Positions 8,070 to 16,879 of a stretch of 64,000 nt of DNA are shown here, piece by piece. Location: contig CBDCTC010000004.1 in NCBI GenBank assembly GCA_965222125.1, positions 1 through 64,000 of the forward strand, in the 5' to 3' direction. A program made the translations under genes and the position numbers. The notes below the pieces were generated by a model. It did no database searches and had not been told where the DNA came from. It worked only from the letters and a program-made list of their open reading frames with translations. The DNA comes from CAZENU01 sp965222125. Its GTDB lineage: Bacteria > Chloroflexota > Dehalococcoidia > Lucifugimonadales > CAZENU01. The stretch's first letter is position 1; each line of letters starts with the position of its first letter.

Positions 8070-9224
8070 GTGAGCGAATACGGGGTTTTGCTGATCGGGG
8101 GCAAGCGCACTCACCAGGAGGCGCACGGCCCCATATTCGCCAATAACCCCCGGTGCAGACTGGTCGGGGTTGCGGCTGAGCCCTCGGAGCCCGACTTCAG
8201 GAAGGGCTCGGGCCGCGCTCTGGCGGAGCAGCTCGGCGTTCCTTATTTCGCGGACATGGACGCCGCTCTGTCCCGCGACGACGTCCACATCGTGAGCTCG
8301 ACGCCCCACGTGGAGCGTCGCGGCGACGTTCTCGTGCGCTGTATCGAAGCCGGCAAGCACGTGTACATGGACAAGCCGCTGGCCGGCTCGCTCGAGGCGA
8401 TCGACGCCATCGCCCGCGCCGCGTCCCGCGCCGACGTCAAGACGCAGATGTTCAGCCAGAACCTGGCGCCCTGGGTGCAGGATGCCAGGCAGGCCGTCGA
8501 GAACGGCGCCGTCGGTGAGGTCGTATCGGTCCACGCCGAGAATATCTTCGCGAAGGGCAGGGCAGGGTCCGTGCTGCCGGGCACAGTCCGCCGGGAGAAG
8601 TCGCCGGTCGAGCGATACACATTCATCGGAGCCAAGCGGGAGATGTTCGACGTGGGCGTCTACAGCCTAGCGTGGATCCACATGCTGACCGGCCGCGCGG
8701 TCGAATCGGTCTTCGCGCTGACCGGCAACTACTTCTTCGCCGACCACGCCGCTGTGGACGTCGAGGACTTCGGCGCGATGGCGCTCCGGCTTGAGGGCGG
8801 CGTGACGGCGACCGCGGTCGGGGGGCGGTTCGGGTGGTCGAGCCACCCCAAGTCCGGCCCCCAGCGCGTGGCGGTGGTGGGCACGAAGGGCACGCTCAGC
8901 GCGGACGTCAGCGGACGCCGCGTCGAGGTCTACAACGCCGAGCCGGACTTCACGCCGCCGGAGGTAGATCCCCTCGATCCCATGGGCATGTGGTTCGGTA
9001 GAGAGCCGGAGTACGTTTCAATGCCGAAGCGGCGCTGGGTCTCTCTGGACCCCGCGCAGGACACGATGGCGATCGACGCGGCGCACTTCGTCGACTGCAT
9101 AGGCAACGACATCGAGCCTGAGCTGAACGCCGTGGCGGCGGCCGGGATCGCGGAGACGATCCTGGGCGGGTACGAATCAGCCGCCCGGGGCGAAGAGGTA
9201 TCGCTGCCCCTACCCAGAGACTAG
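8070..9224 (+). CDS. Gfo/Idh/MocA family oxidoreductase
   Basis: 384 residues from GTG 8070. The N-terminal Rossmann domain has an unusual dinucleotide loop (LLIGGKRTHQEAHG), then the HVYMDKPL motif with the family's catalytic-region Lys (EKP equivalent). The C-terminal alpha/beta domain includes EMFDVGVYSLAWIHMLTGR, RVAVVGTKGTL and the terminal YESAARGEEVSLPL. Such enzymes oxidise or reduce sugars, inositols and related polyols with NAD(P). It heads a co-directional cluster with a penicillin-acylase-like hydrolase, a beta-propeller protein and a deacetylase, so a carbohydrate or amide-linked sugar substrate is plausible. The exact substrate cannot be deduced. Confidence 0.85.
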   Translation: MSEYGVLLIGGKRTHQEAHGPIFANNPRCRLVGVAAEPSEPDFRKGSGRALAEQLGVPYFADMDAALSRDDVHIVSSTPHVERRGDVLVRCIEAGKHVYMDKPLAGSLEAIDAIARAASRADVKTQMFSQNLAPWVQDARQAVENGAVGEVVSVHAENIFAKGRAGSVLPGTVRREKSPVERYTFIGAKREMFDVGVYSLAWIHMLTGRAVESVFALTGNYFFADHAAVDVEDFGAMALRLEGGVTATAVGGRFGWSSHPKSGPQRVAVVGTKGTLSADVSGRRVEVYNAEPDFTPPEVDPLDPMGMWFGREPEYVSMPKRRWVSLDPAQDTMAIDAAHFVDCIGNDIEPELNAVAAAGIAETILGGYESAARGEEVSLPLPRD

Positions 9225-9297
9225 CCGCCGTCGGCCCGCCGCACGATTCCGGCGATGCGGCGCCCCGCATCGCCGGCCGCAGAGTAAGGAGTACCGC

Positions 9298-11625
9298 GTG
9301 ACGCTAACCAGGAAACGCCTTGAGGAAGCCGTTCCGGAGCTATCAGGCTCCGTGGCCGTGGACGGACTGGAGGGCGCGGTGGAGATCTACCGCGACTCGT
9401 ACGGCATTCCCCACGTGAGGGCCGGCTCCACCGGTGACGCCTTCTTCGGTCAGGCCTTCGCCGCCGCCCAGGACCGGCTGTGGCACATGCAGCACGACCG
9501 CCTGGTGGCCTACGGCAGGTGGGCGGAGTACGCGGGCCCCGACGCGCTGGAGCAGGACGTGCAGATGCGCCGATTCCAGATCGGCCCGTCTGTCCGGCTC
9601 GACTACGAGCACCTGAACGACGAGGCGCGGGCGATGCTGGAGGCCTACGCGGCCGGCGTCAACGCCTTCATCGATTCCGGGCCGCTTCCCGCGGAGCTCG
9701 CGCTGGTCGACGACGCGCCCGACAGGTGGCAGCCGTGGGACTGCCTGGCGGTCTTCAAGGGACGTCACATCCTGATGGGCGTCTTCGAGGCGAAGCTCTG
9801 GCGGGCAAAGCTGCTCGACGCGTTCGGTCCGAAGAAGGCTGCCGAGCTGCTGCCGGGCCACCGCGGCGACCTGCTCATCGTGCCTCCGGCGGCCGAGTAC
9901 GACGGCGCCGGTGCGGACGCCCTGCCGCACCTCTCCGATCTCGAAGGCGCCATCGGCGCGATGCGCGAGATCGACTCGGGGAGCAACAACTGGGCTCTGT
10001 CCGGCGCGAGGACGGCCTCGGGCAAGCCGCTGATGGCCGGCGACCCGCACAGGGCGCTCGACACGCCCAACGTCTACTACCAGAACCACGTGGCCTGCCC
10101 CGAGTTCGACGCGGTCGGCCTCTCGTTCCCGGGATTCCCGGCTTTCCCGCACTTCGGACACAACGCCAATGTCGCGTGGTGCGTCACTCACGCCGTGGCC
10201 GACTACCAGGACGTGTACGTCGAGCGGTTCAGGGACGGCCCGCGTCCCCTCTGCCAATACGGCGACGAGTGGCACGAGGTCGATGTCCGGCACGAGGTGC
10301 TGAAGGTCCGAGGCGGTGAGGACGTGGAGATAGACGTCACCGTCACCCGTCACGGCCCGGTCATAGCCGGGGACCCGAAGCAGGGCTACGGAATCGCCTT
10401 CCGCTACACCTCCACGGACGGCCCCAATCCGACGGCCCAGTGCCTGCCTCGGATGCTGCGGGCTGGAGGGGTCGACGATCTGGACGAGGCGATGAGGGAC
10501 TGGGTGGACCCATCCAACAACTTCGTCTCCATAGACATCCACGGCGACATCCAGTACCTGAACAGGGGCCGGCTTCCCGTTCGCAGCATGGCGAACGCCT
10601 GGCTTCCCGTGCCGGGATGGTCGGACGAGTACGAGTGGACCGGCTTTGTGCCCTTCGGCGAGATGATCAGGTCCCGCAACCCGGACACCGGGTACATCGT
10701 CACGGCCAACAACAAGATCGCCGGCGACGACTACCCGCACTACATCAGCCTCTACTACGGCTCGGACCACCGCGCCCGCCGCATTCTCGGCCGGCTGCAG
10801 GGTCTCACCGGCGCGACGGTCGACGACATGGCGGACGTGCACCGGGATATCGTCTCGATCCCGGGACGTACGTACGCATCGCTGCTCGGCGAGACCGAGC
10901 CCCGCGGCGAGGCCGCGAAGCGCGCCGTGGAGCTCCTGGGGGCCTGGGACGGCTCGATGCACAGGGACCTGGTAGCACCGACCATCTACAGCGCCTTCCG
11001 GCGCGAGCTGGACCGGCTGGTGCTGAGCCCTCTGCTGGGGCCGCTGAGCGACGAGGCGTTCGGCGCCACCGGCCGCGGCGCACCCCGGCAGGTGGGCCAC
11101 CTGAGCGCGCTGCTGGCGTCGCACGCGGCGGACGGGGACACGTCGATGCTGCCCGACGGCGCCGACTGGAAGTCCGTGGCGACACGGGCCCTGGATGCCG
11201 CGGTCACCCATCTCCGCGACCGCCTAGGCGACGTCGTCGACTCGTGGCGATGGGGGAGCATCCACGGCACCGCACCCCGGCACCCTTTGTCGGCCTCGTT
11301 CCCCGATCTCGCCGGGCTGCTGGACCCGCCGTCGACGCCCATGAGCGGGGATGGCGACACGCCGCATTCCGCCTCCTACAATGCGGCCGACCCGTTCACG
11401 GTCACCGGCACGTCCGTCGCCCGGTACGTCTTCGACGCGGCCGACTGGGACAACTCCCGATGGGTCGTCCCGCTCGGTGCGTCCGGCCATCCCGGCAGTA
11501 CGCACTACGCCGACCAGGTCCCGGTCTGGGCGGACGACGGCGTGGTGCCCATGCTGTACACGTGGCCAGCCGTCGAGGCGGCGGCAGAGCTAAGGCAGAT
11601 ACTGAAGCCTCGGCACGTGGATTAG
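9298..11625 (+). CDS. Penicillin acylase (S45) family Ntn-hydrolase
   Basis: A 775-residue single-chain precursor. The alpha part has the hallmarks IYRDSYGIPHVRA, AFFGQAFAAAQDRLWHMQ and GRWAEYAG. The autoproteolytic site is DSGSNNWALSG, with the new N-terminal nucleophile S229. The beta part carries AGDPHR, PGFPAFPHFGHN, WCVTHAVAD, VTRHGPV and DPSNNFVSID, and the C-terminus has SYNAADPF and GQSGHP-like segments. Family members cleave amides such as penicillins, acyl-homoserine lactones or related side chains. Unlike classical periplasmic members, no clear signal peptide is seen, so a cytoplasmic location is inferred. Position in a catabolic cluster argues for amide scavenging rather than antibiotic defence. 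Confidence 0.9.
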   Translation: MTLTRKRLEEAVPELSGSVAVDGLEGAVEIYRDSYGIPHVRAGSTGDAFFGQAFAAAQDRLWHMQHDRLVAYGRWAEYAGPDALEQDVQMRRFQIGPSVRLDYEHLNDEARAMLEAYAAGVNAFIDSGPLPAELALVDDAPDRWQPWDCLAVFKGRHILMGVFEAKLWRAKLLDAFGPKKAAELLPGHRGDLLIVPPAAEYDGAGADALPHLSDLEGAIGAMREIDSGSNNWALSGARTASGKPLMAGDPHRALDTPNVYYQNHVACPEFDAVGLSFPGFPAFPHFGHNANVAWCVTHAVADYQDVYVERFRDGPRPLCQYGDEWHEVDVRHEVLKVRGGEDVEIDVTVTRHGPVIAGDPKQGYGIAFRYTSTDGPNPTAQCLPRMLRAGGVDDLDEAMRDWVDPSNNFVSIDIHGDIQYLNRGRLPVRSMANAWLPVPGWSDEYEWTGFVPFGEMIRSRNPDTGYIVTANNKIAGDDYPHYISLYYGSDHRARRILGRLQGLTGATVDDMADVHRDIVSIPGRTYASLLGETEPRGEAAKRAVELLGAWDGSMHRDLVAPTIYSAFRRELDRLVLSPLLGPLSDEAFGATGRGAPRQVGHLSALLASHAADGDTSMLPDGADWKSVATRALDAAVTHLRDRLGDVVDSWRWGSIHGTAPRHPLSASFPDLAGLLDPPSTPMSGDGDTPHSASYNAADPFTVTGTSVARYVFDAADWDNSRWVVPLGASGHPGSTHYADQVPVWADDGVVPMLYTWPAVEAAAELRQILKPRHVD

Positions 11626-11695
11626 GCTATCGGTCACAGCCGTGGACACATGGAGCCGTGCTGAATCGGGCGGACAGTCCGCTTGGGGAAATGCG

Positions 11696-13204
11696 ATGAA
11701 AGACGAACCCATACACGTCGGAACGCAAAAGCAGCTCTTCATCGACGGCCGGTTCATCGCCGACAGCCGCGGCGTCGATCTGGTCATGAACCCGGCGCAG
11801 GTGCGGGACGAGCCCGTGCTCGCGGCCGACAGGCCGTGGGAGGCCAGCATCGCCGCCTACAACACGGTGATTGAGGATGGCGGCCGGTACCGGATGTGGT
11901 ACGACTTCATCCCGCCGGAAGACGACCCCTCAGGGATCACCCGCGGCGTCGCTTACGCCGAGTCGGCCGATGGCGTCCACTGGGACAAGCCCGAGATCGG
12001 CCTCGTCGAGATTGGCGGCTCGAAGGCGAACAACGTCATCATCCCCAGGCTGCCGGACGCCCCGCGCGGCGAGACGGAGGGCGGGACCGTCCTGCTCGAC
12101 CCCAACCCGGACTGCCGGCCGGGGGAGCGGTACAAGTTCTGGACCAAGGTGCGGTCCATACCGGAGGAGGACGTGGCCCGCGGTATGGTCGGCCAGTTCT
12201 GGCAGATGTACTCGGACGACGGCATCTACTGGAACGTGTACCCGAAGGACACCGAGTTCGTCCCCTGCGACACTCAGAACGTCCCGCTCTGGGACGACCG
12301 CATCGGCAGGTACGTCGGCTACGGCCGGACGCGCAACGAGATGAACGGCTTCCGCGTCCGCGGCGTGGGCCGCACCGAGTCGGCCGACTTCCGGACGTGG
12401 ACGGACATGGTGGAGGTCTTTCGCGCCGACGACGAGGACTGGCGCTGGGTGCCGCCCGCGGAGTTGCGCGAACGCCTCGGCGGCTACGTCGACGTGTACA
12501 CCAACGCGGCGATGAAGTACCCGTACGCGCAGGACGTCTACATAATGATGCCGACCTTCCTGTACCACTGGGAGTCCGTCGAGGTCGTCGAGGCGGAGGG
12601 CGACGAGGCTGGCGACGCCCACGTCAACTTCCCCGACACCGCGGACGTGCGGCTCGTCACGAGCCGGGACGGCGTGTCGTGGCAGCAGGCGCCCGGGCGT
12701 CGGGCCTTCCTGCCAGTCGGCCTTGCGGGCGGACCGCGCTCGCGCCAGGTGTACGCGGCGCCGGGCGTCGTACGCGTCGGCGACACCCTCAAGACTTACT
12801 GCTTCGGCACCAACGTGAACCACTCGGGGCAGTTCGACGCCGAATCCGAAGGGCGCGGCGGCGGCGTGCTCATCGGCGAATCGCGTCTGGACGGCTTCAT
12901 GTCGGCGGACACGCCCTACGCCGGCGGATGGCTGCTCACGCCGCCCGTCGTCTTCGAAGGCGGCCGCCTGGAGCTCAACGTCGACACCGGCGCCGGGGGC
13001 CTCGCGAAAGTCGAGATCCAGGACGCGGACGGCGCGCGGATCGCCGGCTTCGCGACGGACGACTGCCCAACCCTGAACGGCAACTCGGTGCGTATGCCCG
13101 TGCGCTTCGACGGCGGGGCCGAGGTGGGCTCGCTCGCGGGCAGGGCAGTGCGGCTCCGGATCGAGACCTGCGCCGCCAAGCTCTACGCCTTCCAGTTCTC
13201 GTAA
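11696..13204 (+). CDS. Beta-propeller glycosidase-like protein (GH32/43-like)
   Basis: 502 residues from ATG 11696, preferred over an upstream in-frame GTG at 11642 because GGGGAA precedes it and the sequence becomes well ordered (IHVGTQKQLFIDGRFIADS). Repeated blade-like motifs of the five-bladed propeller hydrolases are visible: YRMWYDF, GVAYAESADGVHW, GRYVGYGRT, RTESADFRTW, VTSRDGVSW and VIGESRLDGF-type turns. A C-terminal beta-sandwich follows (GGRLELNVDTGAGG to the end). Planctomycete and Chloroflexi genomes carry many such proteins of unproven activity. No signal peptide. It follows the acylase gene by 70 bases and probably acts on a carbohydrate moiety. Confidence 0.65.
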   Translation: MKDEPIHVGTQKQLFIDGRFIADSRGVDLVMNPAQVRDEPVLAADRPWEASIAAYNTVIEDGGRYRMWYDFIPPEDDPSGITRGVAYAESADGVHWDKPEIGLVEIGGSKANNVIIPRLPDAPRGETEGGTVLLDPNPDCRPGERYKFWTKVRSIPEEDVARGMVGQFWQMYSDDGIYWNVYPKDTEFVPCDTQNVPLWDDRIGRYVGYGRTRNEMNGFRVRGVGRTESADFRTWTDMVEVFRADDEDWRWVPPAELRERLGGYVDVYTNAAMKYPYAQDVYIMMPTFLYHWESVEVVEAEGDEAGDAHVNFPDTADVRLVTSRDGVSWQQAPGRRAFLPVGLAGGPRSRQVYAAPGVVRVGDTLKTYCFGTNVNHSGQFDAESEGRGGGVLIGESRLDGFMSADTPYAGGWLLTPPVVFEGGRLELNVDTGAGGLAKVEIQDADGARIAGFATDDCPTLNGNSVRMPVRFDGGAEVGSLAGRAVRLRIETCAAKLYAFQFS

Positions 13205-13267
13205 ACGTCTATACGATATACTCGTGTCGGGGAGGTGGACTTGCGGCGGAGACGGGGTGCGGTGCCG

Positions 13268-13360
13268 CCCGTCGTTCCCGTGGAGACGGGAACCCATCTC
13301 CTCCACCCCTGGATTCCCGCCTTCGCATAACCCGTCATTCCCTCGCAGGCGGGAATCCAG
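13268..13360. repeat. Inverted-repeat intergenic element, family A
   Basis: Back-to-back hairpins built on the core CCCGTCATTCC...GGAATCCAG and CCCGTCGTTCCCGT...ACGGGAA. The same core with GATTCCCGCC and GGGAATGACGGG(TTATGC) recurs at 27412-27490 and, shorter, at 44868-44897. It behaves as a dispersed palindromic repeat (REP-like) in intergenic DNA. Confidence 0.6.
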
Positions 13361-13417
13361 GCCCTGTCTGAACATGGGAGGCAGCTTGCGAAAGACGACC
13401 TTCACCCTCACCCCAGC

Positions 13418-13439
13418 CCTCTCCTGTCACGGGAGAGGG
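13418..13439. repeat. Short palindromic repeat, family B
   Basis: CCCTCTCC and GGGAGAGGG face each other around a 6-base loop, preceded by CCTCACCCCAG. A related copy, CCAGCCCGCTCCCGTCGAGGGAGAGG, lies at about 20084-20109. It is a common type of GC-rich dispersed palindrome and may act as a terminator for the gene before it. Confidence 0.45.
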
Positions 13440-13477
13440 AGTTGTGCAAAGACCTCGACGTGTGAGAGAGGTGGCCC

Positions 13478-14284
13478 GTGAGCGGAATCTGGCCCGGCGA
13501 TACCCGGTGCGCAGTCGTGCTGACCTTCGACATCGACGGCGTGTCGGGCGCGATCAACGTCGACCCCGAGTCGGCCAACCGCCCCGGGCTGATGTCGGTG
13601 CGGGAGTACGGCCCCAGCGTCGGCGTGCCGCGCATCCTCGACCTGCTCGACGAGCTGGACGTGCCCGCGACGTTCTTCGTCCCCGGTTACGTCGCGGAGA
13701 CCCACGAGGAGATGGTCCGCGAGATCGTGCGGCGCGGCCGCGAGACCGCCCACCACGGCTACATGCACGAGCCGCCCGCCACGCTCTCCAGGGCAGACGA
13801 GGTCGACGTGCTCGACCGGGGCTCGGACATCCTCGAGCGCCTGACGGGACGGCGGCCCGTGGGGTACCGCGCGCCGGGTGCGGAGCTCAGCGAGCACACC
13901 CTGGCGCTGCTGGCCGAGCGCGGCTTCGCATACGACTCCAGCCTGATGGAGAACGACGTGCCCTACCTGGTAGACGCCGGCGCCGGCAGCATCGTGGAGG
14001 TCCCGACGCACTGGGAGCTGAACGACGTCTCCTACTTCAACTACGCGCCGCAGCTCGGCATCAGGCAGTACATGGCCACGCCGGAGCACGTCTACAGCGT
14101 TTGGACGTCGGCGTTCGAGGGGGCGTACCACTACGGCCGCAGCCTCGTGCTGATGATGCACCCCTACGTCATGGGACGCCCCGGTCGCCTCCGGATGCTC
14201 GCCCGGCTGATCCGCGACATGCAGAGCTACCCCGGCGTCGCCTTCATGCGGGCAATCGACGCCGCGGAAATGTTCGCGCCGTGA
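13478..14284 (+). CDS. Polysaccharide deacetylase family protein (NodB/PuuE-like)
   Basis: 268 residues from GTG 13478 with GAGAGGTGG upstream. Motif 1 is LTFDIDG, motif 2 is HHGYMHEPP, motif 3 is VGYRAPGAE, and a late LMMHPYVMG supplies the last His. This is the metal-dependent CE4 fold, and the FDIDG and HGYMHE forms match the cytosolic PuuE/peptidoglycan-deacetylase-like branch that includes allantoinase-type enzymes. No signal peptide, so an intracellular amide substrate is more likely than cell-wall chitin-like polymers. As the last gene of the 7.6-14.3 kb cluster it could remove N-acyl groups from a sugar or ureide. Confidence 0.8.
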   Translation: MSGIWPGDTRCAVVLTFDIDGVSGAINVDPESANRPGLMSVREYGPSVGVPRILDLLDELDVPATFFVPGYVAETHEEMVREIVRRGRETAHHGYMHEPPATLSRADEVDVLDRGSDILERLTGRRPVGYRAPGAELSEHTLALLAERGFAYDSSLMENDVPYLVDAGAGSIVEVPTHWELNDVSYFNYAPQLGIRQYMATPEHVYSVWTSAFEGAYHYGRSLVLMMHPYVMGRPGRLRMLARLIRDMQSYPGVAFMRAIDAAEMFAP

Positions 14285-14478
14285 TGGGACGCACAGACTC
14301 GGGCCAGAGCAGTGGGGGCATAATCTCCGGCGTCGGTGTGTGGCGCAATCTGCAGCGCGCGTCTGCTACTGTTCGGCTGTGCCAGACCGGCGGGTGATGG
14401 GCGTGGCCTTGGGGTAGACCGAGGAACTGTGTGGGCTGCGGCGCGAGCGTGCTTCAGTCTTCACGGGAGAACACACAG

Positions 14479-14838
14479 ATGGGCAACGTAGCTAGCAAGA
14501 GAACACCTGAAGAACGCAAACAACTGTTGGAAAACTCCATCCTAAGACATGTTGAACAAGGATGGCGTGTGGAGTCACGCGGCGAGTTCTACGCAACCTT
14601 AGTCAAAGGCGATCCCATAAATCATATCTTGCACCTACTCCTCTCTCTCGTCACTGCTGGATTGTGGTTGATCGTTTGGCTGATCATGGGGGTGCAAGGT
14701 GGACAGGAACGGAAGACTATTACGGTGAGGGAGGATGACCCGCGACAGCAGCAGGCAAGAGCTACGGTGCGGGAGGCTCAACGAGTGCAAGAGCAAGAGT
14801 TGCCTGTTGAGCTACTGCGGACCAAACGGAAATGGTAG
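14479..14838 (+). CDS. Small membrane protein with cytoplasmic tails
   Basis: 119 residues from ATG 14479; an upstream in-frame start at 14431 is less protein-like. The N-terminal half is charged and ends GWRVESRGEFYATLVKG. A single hydrophobic hairpin follows (HILHLLLSLVTAGLWLIVWL), then a basic, Gln-rich tail. The pattern of a beta-strand-like RVESR..ATLVKG followed by a membrane hairpin recalls small actinobacterial/phage membrane proteins of unknown role. Its codons are clearly richer in A/T than those of its neighbours, suggesting acquisition by transfer. Function unknown. Confidence 0.6.
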   Translation: MGNVASKRTPEERKQLLENSILRHVEQGWRVESRGEFYATLVKGDPINHILHLLLSLVTAGLWLIVWLIMGVQGGQERKTITVREDDPRQQQARATVREAQRVQEQELPVELLRTKRKW

Positions 14839-15086
14839 AAACGAAAGGACGAGCTACGGAGAGCTTCTTGGAGGGAGTGGTGCAGGCGTGCTCACTGTCC
14901 TGAAGGTCTGATCTCGTTTGTATAGAAGGTCCTATCTTGCCCGGAACGGATGTATCGCACAGGCGCGTAGTGGCCGAGCCGAAGGAGGTCAGTGTGTACT
15001 CGGACGAGACTCCCCTGCAATACATCCACACGCCCGGATCGTCGTGTACAATTGTCACCCAGTCCACCTATCAGCCAGGTGACCAC

Positions 15087-16520
15087 ATGCCCACTCCCAT
15101 CGACCAGCCGCAGGGTGAACCGGTATCGCAGATGGCGCATCTGCTGAGGCGGGCCGGGTTTGGCGCGACGCGCGCCGAGCTCGAGGGGTACGTGGACAAG
15201 GGGTACGCGGCCGCCGTCGAGGAGTTGCTCGACCCGGTCGACGTCCGGTCGATGCCGGACGACCTGATACGGCGCTACCACGTCGACCAGGCCGAGGCGC
15301 GCCTCCTCGACAGCGCGGGCGCGAACTGGATGTACCGCCTCGTGACGACGAGCGCCCCGCTCCAGGAGAAGATGGTGCTGTTCTGGCACGGGCTGTTCGC
15401 CACGAGCGCCACCAAGGTCTTCCAGGAGAAGTCGATGCTGAGCCAGCTCGACATGTTCCGGCGCCTCGGCATGGGCGACTTCCGGACACTGCTCGTCGAG
15501 CTGTCCAAGGACCCCGCGATGATCTTCTGGCTCGACAACCAGGACAACCACAACCAGGCGATCAACGAGAACTACGGACGGGAGTTGCTCGAGCTGTTCT
15601 CGATGGGCGTGGGCAACTACACCGAGGACGACATCAAGGAGTGCGCGCGGGCGTTCACCGGCTGGACGATCGAGAACGCCGAGTACATGGTGCTGCGTTC
15701 GAACAGCGCGTCGATCTGGCCGTACAGCAAGATCGCGTGGCAGTTCCGGTACGACGACGACGACCACGACCACGGCGTCAAGACCTTCCTCGGCGAGACG
15801 GGGCGCTTCAACGGCGAGGACATCGTCGACATAATCGTCAGGCAGCCAGCGACGGCCCGGTTCGTCGCGCTGCGGCTCTACCAGTTCTTCGTCTCACAGG
15901 AGGTCGACGCGGACGGGGAGCGGCTGATCGACGATCTGGTCCAGTCCTACTTCGACTCCGGACACGAGATACGGGCCATGCTGCGGACGCTGTTCAACTC
16001 CTACCACTTCAGGTCGGAGTCGGTGCGCTTCGTGCAGGTGAAGAGCCCTGCGGAGCTGGTCGTCGGCACGCTCAGGATGGCCCGCGCCCTCGGATGGCCG
16101 ACGCTGGACGTGCGCGACGCGACGCTCGCGTCGGGCTACATGGGCCAGCAGCTCTTCGGCCCGCCGTCCGTCGAGGGCTGGCACGAGGGCGACGAGTGGG
16201 TCGACAGCGGCGCGCTGGTCGAGCGGGTGAACTTCGCGGCGAAGTACCTCGGCGACGTTCGGCAGCCGGGCGTGGGGGACATCGTCAAGAGGCTGGGCGA
16301 GCTCGACGGCGGGGTCCTGTCGCCCGAGCAGGTCGTGAACGGCTGCCTCGACATGGTGGGGCCGATCCCGGCCGACGACGACACCAGGCGGGCGCTCGTG
16401 AGCCACGTGGCCGAGGAAGGCGACGTCGACCTGAGGGCCGGCGCCGCGGCGGATTCCGGCGAACGCGTCGCGGAGCTCCTGGGCCTCATCGCCTCGACCA
16501 GGGAGTACCAGCTAGCCTGA
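15087..16520 (+). CDS. DUF1800 domain protein
   Basis: 477 residues from ATG 15087. The N-terminus HLLRRAGFGATRAELEGYV, the AAVEELLDP segment, KMVLFWHGLFATS, DPAMIFWLDNQDN, NENYGRELLELFSMGVGNY and ARAFTGWTI are all signatures of DUF1800. The C-terminus has a helical repeat with VKSPAELVVGTLR and PPSVEGWHEG. No signal peptide is evident at this start. DUF1800 genes are usually followed by a DUF1501 gene, and the pair is thought to act on secreted or surface substrates. Here no DUF1501 gene follows: a terminator and a nuclease gene do. Molecular function is not established. Confidence 0.88.
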   Translation: MPTPIDQPQGEPVSQMAHLLRRAGFGATRAELEGYVDKGYAAAVEELLDPVDVRSMPDDLIRRYHVDQAEARLLDSAGANWMYRLVTTSAPLQEKMVLFWHGLFATSATKVFQEKSMLSQLDMFRRLGMGDFRTLLVELSKDPAMIFWLDNQDNHNQAINENYGRELLELFSMGVGNYTEDDIKECARAFTGWTIENAEYMVLRSNSASIWPYSKIAWQFRYDDDDHDHGVKTFLGETGRFNGEDIVDIIVRQPATARFVALRLYQFFVSQEVDADGERLIDDLVQSYFDSGHEIRAMLRTLFNSYHFRSESVRFVQVKSPAELVVGTLRMARALGWPTLDVRDATLASGYMGQQLFGPPSVEGWHEGDEWVDSGALVERVNFAAKYLGDVRQPGVGDIVKRLGELDGGVLSPEQVVNGCLDMVGPIPADDDTRRALVSHVAEEGDVDLRAGAAADSGERVAELLGLIASTREYQLA

Positions 16521-16706
16521 GCCGGTTCGAGACTACGCATCCGGAACGGACGAGCGTCCGCCGGAGCATTTGCATTGTCCGAAAGCCCGGATGGGACCAC
16601 CGTCTTTGGAGCAACCCGACGTATTGACGGCCGGGCCCATGCGATGATACTGTCGTGGTTACCCAGCGCCTCCCGATATTACCCAAGTTGGAGCGTGGGC
16701 CATAAG

Positions 16707-16736
16707 AGGATCCCTGCGGGGGTCCTGTAATTTTTT
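16707..16736 (+). terminator. Intrinsic terminator after the DUF1800 gene
   Basis: The 8-bp stem AGGATCCC/GGGGTCCT (one G-U pair in RNA) encloses a TGCG tetraloop and is followed within four bases by TTTTTT at 16731-16736. It lies 187 bases after the DUF1800 stop and closes that transcript before the nuclease gene at 16880. Apart from this hairpin I see nothing functional in 16521-16879. Confidence 0.75.
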
Positions 16737-16879
16737 GCGTCATTTGAATGGAGCCCGCCCCCAGATTGACCGCATTGGCGCTCCGCTATATCATGACGCC
16801 GCTCGGCGACTGCCGACGGTAGTGAACACGTTGGAATGCGGGCAATGCTGAGTAACGATTCTGGTAGGGAGGCTTACAG

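Noticed and set aside
9343..11211. 622-residue minus-strand open frame
   Set aside because: Antisense shadow of the penicillin-acylase-like gene, caused by high GC3. No motifs, and composition is typical of reverse-frame reading.
11896..13411. Long open frames on both strands overlapping the propeller gene
   Set aside because: Arg-rich or Val/Asp-rich shadows of the real frame 11696-13204.
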